This document shows, one piece after another, positions 61,950 to 64,000 of a stretch of 64,000 nucleotides of DNA (positions within the stretch are counted from its first letter, which is position 1; the number at the start of each line of letters is the position of its first letter). Source of the stretch: Promethearchaeia archaeon (lineage in GTDB: Archaea; Asgardarchaeota; Lokiarchaeia; Sigyniarchaeales; SOKP01); assembly GCA_029856145.1 (NCBI GenBank), contig JAHQWK010000026.1:27628-91627 (forward strand). Reading direction: 5' to 3'. Both the position numbers and the translations under genes were made by a program. The notes under the pieces were generated by a model. The model saw nothing but the letters and a program-made list of their open reading frames with translations. It was not told the DNA's origin and did no database searches.

Positions 61950-62699
61950 ATGAAAATGTCAAATATAGGTGTTAAAAAAGAATTCCATGATTTTGGTAAA
62001 TATATTCAAGTTGCTGCAATTTTAACGATTGTTAGCATTACCACAGGAATAGCTGGTTTTATAGCATTGATTTTTATTTTTATTGCAATGGGAAGTCTTA
62101 AAAGGGCAAATTATACCTTAAATAACTCGTCGTTACATGAATTTCGCTCAAAATATATCAAGGGTTTTATTTCAAGAATATGTGGTATGGTCGTCTTGAT
62201 TATCGGAGGTGTTAACCTTGCTTTATTTTTCTTTATCCCAACCTCGTTCCCTATCTATATCTCGCTCTCTATACCTATAATTCTTATGATATCGGGTATA
62301 GTGTTTACATATGTAGGCGTGGCAGCTGAAATGAAAGCGTGGAAAAATCTGAAAATATTTTTTGAGAATAATTTTAAGATGTTTCCAGCTAATATATCTG
62401 AAGAGGCAATTAAGGGATGCGATAAACTAAAAAAAGGTACACTCTTAAGTTCATTATGGTTTTTAATCGTTCCGGCAATCATCGGATTTATCTATCAAGT
62501 TAAAGGATATTTTATGCTAGCAACATTAAACAAATTGTCGGCTAATGACGCTCCAGAATCTTCAGAACTGCAAGTAGACTTACATAGGCCTCAACTAATA
62601 AAAAATCCTGAAAGAAAAATCAATTTTTGCCCAAATTGTGGAGCCAAATTATCTAAACTAGGAAACTTTTGTGCTTTATATGGTTCAGAGATTAGATAA
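61950..62699 (+). CDS. Membrane protein with degenerate C-terminal zinc ribbon
   Basis: 249 residues with about four to five hydrophobic helices (VAAILTIVSITTGIAGFIAL, IFIFIAMGSL, RICGMVVLIIGGVNLALFFF, LSIPIILMISGIVFTYVGVA, LWFLIVPAIIGFIYQ). The end FCPNCGAKLSKLGNFCALYG has the first CxxC of a zinc ribbon, but in the second knuckle the last cysteine is Tyr (CALYG instead of CxxCG). A four-ligand site is therefore incomplete. Start ATG 61950. Confidence 0.6.
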   Translation: MKMSNIGVKKEFHDFGKYIQVAAILTIVSITTGIAGFIALIFIFIAMGSLKRANYTLNNSSLHEFRSKYIKGFISRICGMVVLIIGGVNLALFFFIPTSFPIYISLSIPIILMISGIVFTYVGVAAEMKAWKNLKIFFENNFKMFPANISEEAIKGCDKLKKGTLLSSLWFLIVPAIIGFIYQVKGYFMLATLNKLSANDAPESSELQVDLHRPQLIKNPERKINFCPNCGAKLSKLGNFCALYGSEIR

Positions 62700-62790
62700 T
62701 ATTTATTTTTTTTCTTTTTATAGTTTTTTATAAATATTTACAAAATTATTGTTCTAATGCTATTTACTGTTTTTGGATAATTTTTCAAAG

Positions 62791-62829
62791 AAATTTTCAT
62801 TGAAATCAGACTCCGAATTTACCTTTCCA
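62791..62829 (+). repeat. Dispersed repeat, copy 3 (short form)
   Basis: The 39 bp unit with one difference (ACTCC in place of ACTCT), followed directly by CCAAATTTTCATTAAATTTG, an imperfect palindrome. It lies 91 bp after the stop of the membrane/zinc-ribbon gene. Confidence 0.75.
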
Positions 62830-62925
62830 TCCAAATTTTCATTAAATTTGGGATAAAAATTAAAAAAAGTAAGGACCCTTCTATCCACTTATTTTACAGA
62901 ACAAAACTCTTTATACATTTAATTA

Positions 62926-63609
62926 TTAAGCTGGTATAATGAATGGAACGATCGTAAGGAGAATCGTAATAACAGTAAGTAACTTAGATAAGAATTTAGC
63001 CTTGATTAAAGGAGTCTCTATTACTTTAATGAGCAGCTGAAGATAATAACTTTGAGCAGCATAATTTTCTACCTTTTCATGTTTATAGTAATCATTCAGT
63101 AGATTTTTTTTTAATTCTCCCTTTGTTTTTTCAGATTCTTTAACATAATCTAATATTGCCCAAATAAGCGTTACGAGAAAAAGAGTAGAAAAGCCAAAAT
63201 AGACCCAAATAAAAATGCTTAGTACGCTTACAGCTTCAATAAAACCTAAAAATATAAAAGAAAGAAAGAAATAACCATAAACGAATTGTCCAGCGTACAG
63301 AACAAGGGGAGAAACATTCACAGAATTAAAAACTAAGAGGGAATTCTCTGGGTGGTCATCATGTTTCTGCTGCCATACAAATACAATCATACTTAAAAAA
63401 AAAGCAAGGGTAAGTAAGAGCATGAATGAAAGAAGCAGGTCGATGAAAAAATTCGGGATTAATAAGATAAAAATAATAACTAGAGCTATATTTATCAATG
63501 GAAGAAGACCAAGAAGATCCCTTTTACTTAGTATCATAGGCTCTTCTACTTCTGTTGGTATCCTCAAAGGACCACCTTTTCTTTTTGGTTTACTCGATTC
63601 ATCACTCAA
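62926..63609 (-). CDS. Membrane protein with about four helices and charged tail
   Basis: 227 residues, start TTG 63609. MSDESSKPKRKGGPLRIPTE is a basic cytosolic start. Then come LLGLLPLINIALVIIFILLI, LLLSFMLLLTLAFFLSMIVF, VLYAGQFVYGYFFLSFIFLG, FIWVYFGFSTLFLVTLIWAI and a helical cytosolic part (SEKTKGELKKNLLNDYYKHE), ending in a hydrophobic stretch. No family recognised. Confidence 0.5.
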   Translation of the reverse strand: MSDESSKPKRKGGPLRIPTEVEEPMILSKRDLLGLLPLINIALVIIFILLIPNFFIDLLLSFMLLLTLAFFLSMIVFVWQQKHDDHPENSLLVFNSVNVSPLVLYAGQFVYGYFFLSFIFLGFIEAVSVLSIFIWVYFGFSTLFLVTLIWAILDYVKESEKTKGELKKNLLNDYYKHEKVENYAAQSYYLQLLIKVIETPLIKAKFLSKLLTVITILLTIVPFIIPA

Positions 63610-63888
63610 GGTCGTTATGCCTCACCCATATACTTTTCAAGTATCGTTTCTGTTATGACAAGTTTCAATTTGCATATATATCATAAAAGGATTAGTATGT
63701 CTAATTTGCCAATATTTTTAAATTTTATAAGAAAGGTTCTTGAAATATACCAAAATTCTCTGCAGATATAATTAGTTTTTCTTAAATGAATTATTTAAAA
63801 TTCCAACCTTCTTTTTTTATTCTTTTTCTAAGAATTTCATGCTAATTTTCTTTAAATAGATATTTTAGTGAATTTATAGTTTTTCACA
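63610..63888. other. Gene-free stretch before repeat copy 4
   Basis: About 280 bp containing the TTG start region of the preceding minus-strand gene and AT-rich DNA. I see no frame, hairpin or RNA element in it. Confidence 0.35.
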
Positions 63889-63927
63889 GGAATTTTCATT
63901 GAAATCAGACTCTGAATTTACCTTTCC
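63889..63927 (+). repeat. Dispersed repeat, copy 4 (short form)
   Basis: The 39 bp unit matches copies 1 and 2 through its last base and is followed by TCCCAATTTTAATAGAATAA, not by the longer tail. It is in the same orientation as the other three copies. Confidence 0.78.
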
Positions 63928-64000
63928 ATCCCAATTTTAATAGAATAAATAACCTGTAGTAGGATTAGAAATAGAATATAGATTCCCAAAACAATAGTAA

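Overview
The window reads as AT-rich chromosomal DNA of an Asgard archaeon, most likely of the Lokiarchaeia/Promethearchaeota type. This is inference from gene content. It carries an archaeal MetRS, formylmethanofuran dehydrogenase genes, several Roadblock/longin-type small proteins, a Ras-like GTPase fused to leucine-rich repeats and membrane segments, a ubiquitin-like protein, a VWA protein with two tandem RING/PHD-like fingers, an AN1 zinc finger protein and many zinc-ribbon membrane proteins. I saw no tRNA, rRNA, transposase or CRISPR array.

Layout. 1-9.8 kb: an exported protein cut by the window edge, a HEAT-like protein, an AAA+ ATPase paired with an unknown protein, an unknown 415-residue protein, metG, the VWA/double-finger protein and an M20 peptidase. 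10-20.5 kb: a 1367-residue surface protein, two Roadblock proteins, an MBL hydrolase, a winged-helix regulator, a PfkB kinase next to a radical SAM activase, an APC permease, a thioesterase and a small zinc-finger membrane protein. 20.6-25.9 kb: a frameshifted alpha/beta hydrolase remnant, two tandem crotonases (one with an in-frame stop), a glycyl radical enzyme and an AN1 protein. 25.9-32.6 kb: a co-directional minus-strand run which, in transcription order, is two tiny paralogous peptides ending in Tyr-Tyr, a SagB-type flavin oxidoreductase, a bactofilin-like protein, a coiled-coil/ribbon-helix-helix protein, an M29 aminopeptidase and two MFS transporters. Upstream of it lie a ubiquitin-like gene and a repeat-rich control region. 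33-42 kb: small genes, the GTPase-LRR-membrane protein, and a gene-free stretch folding into many helices that looks like an unassigned structured RNA. 42-50.8 kb: a permease-like protein, a PAS histidine kinase, an OFA-type MFS carrier, a DUF89 protein and a longin-like protein. 50.9-56 kb: an Mrp/NBP35 ATPase and the fwd cluster (ferredoxin, fwdB, fwdD, fwdA). 56-64 kb: zinc-ribbon and membrane proteins, a LuxE-like enzyme, a beta-helix surface protein, and four copies of a dispersed repeat of about 39 bp.

The best candidate for an undescribed system is the 25.9-32.6 kb run. Two precursor-like peptides share YEYYK, KA, DA and a terminal YY, and sit directly upstream of a SagB-family oxidoreductase, with a peptidase and two exporter-type carriers further down. 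This has the gene content of a ribosomally made, modified peptide pathway without YcaO or radical SAM enzymes. Whether the bactofilin-like and coiled-coil proteins take part is unknown. Other points of interest are the TFIIH p44-like VWA protein, the GTPase-LRR-membrane fusion, the structured RNA near 41.2 kb, and ORFs whose conserved N-terminus precedes any standard start but follows a ribosome-binding-like sequence before ATT or ATA.
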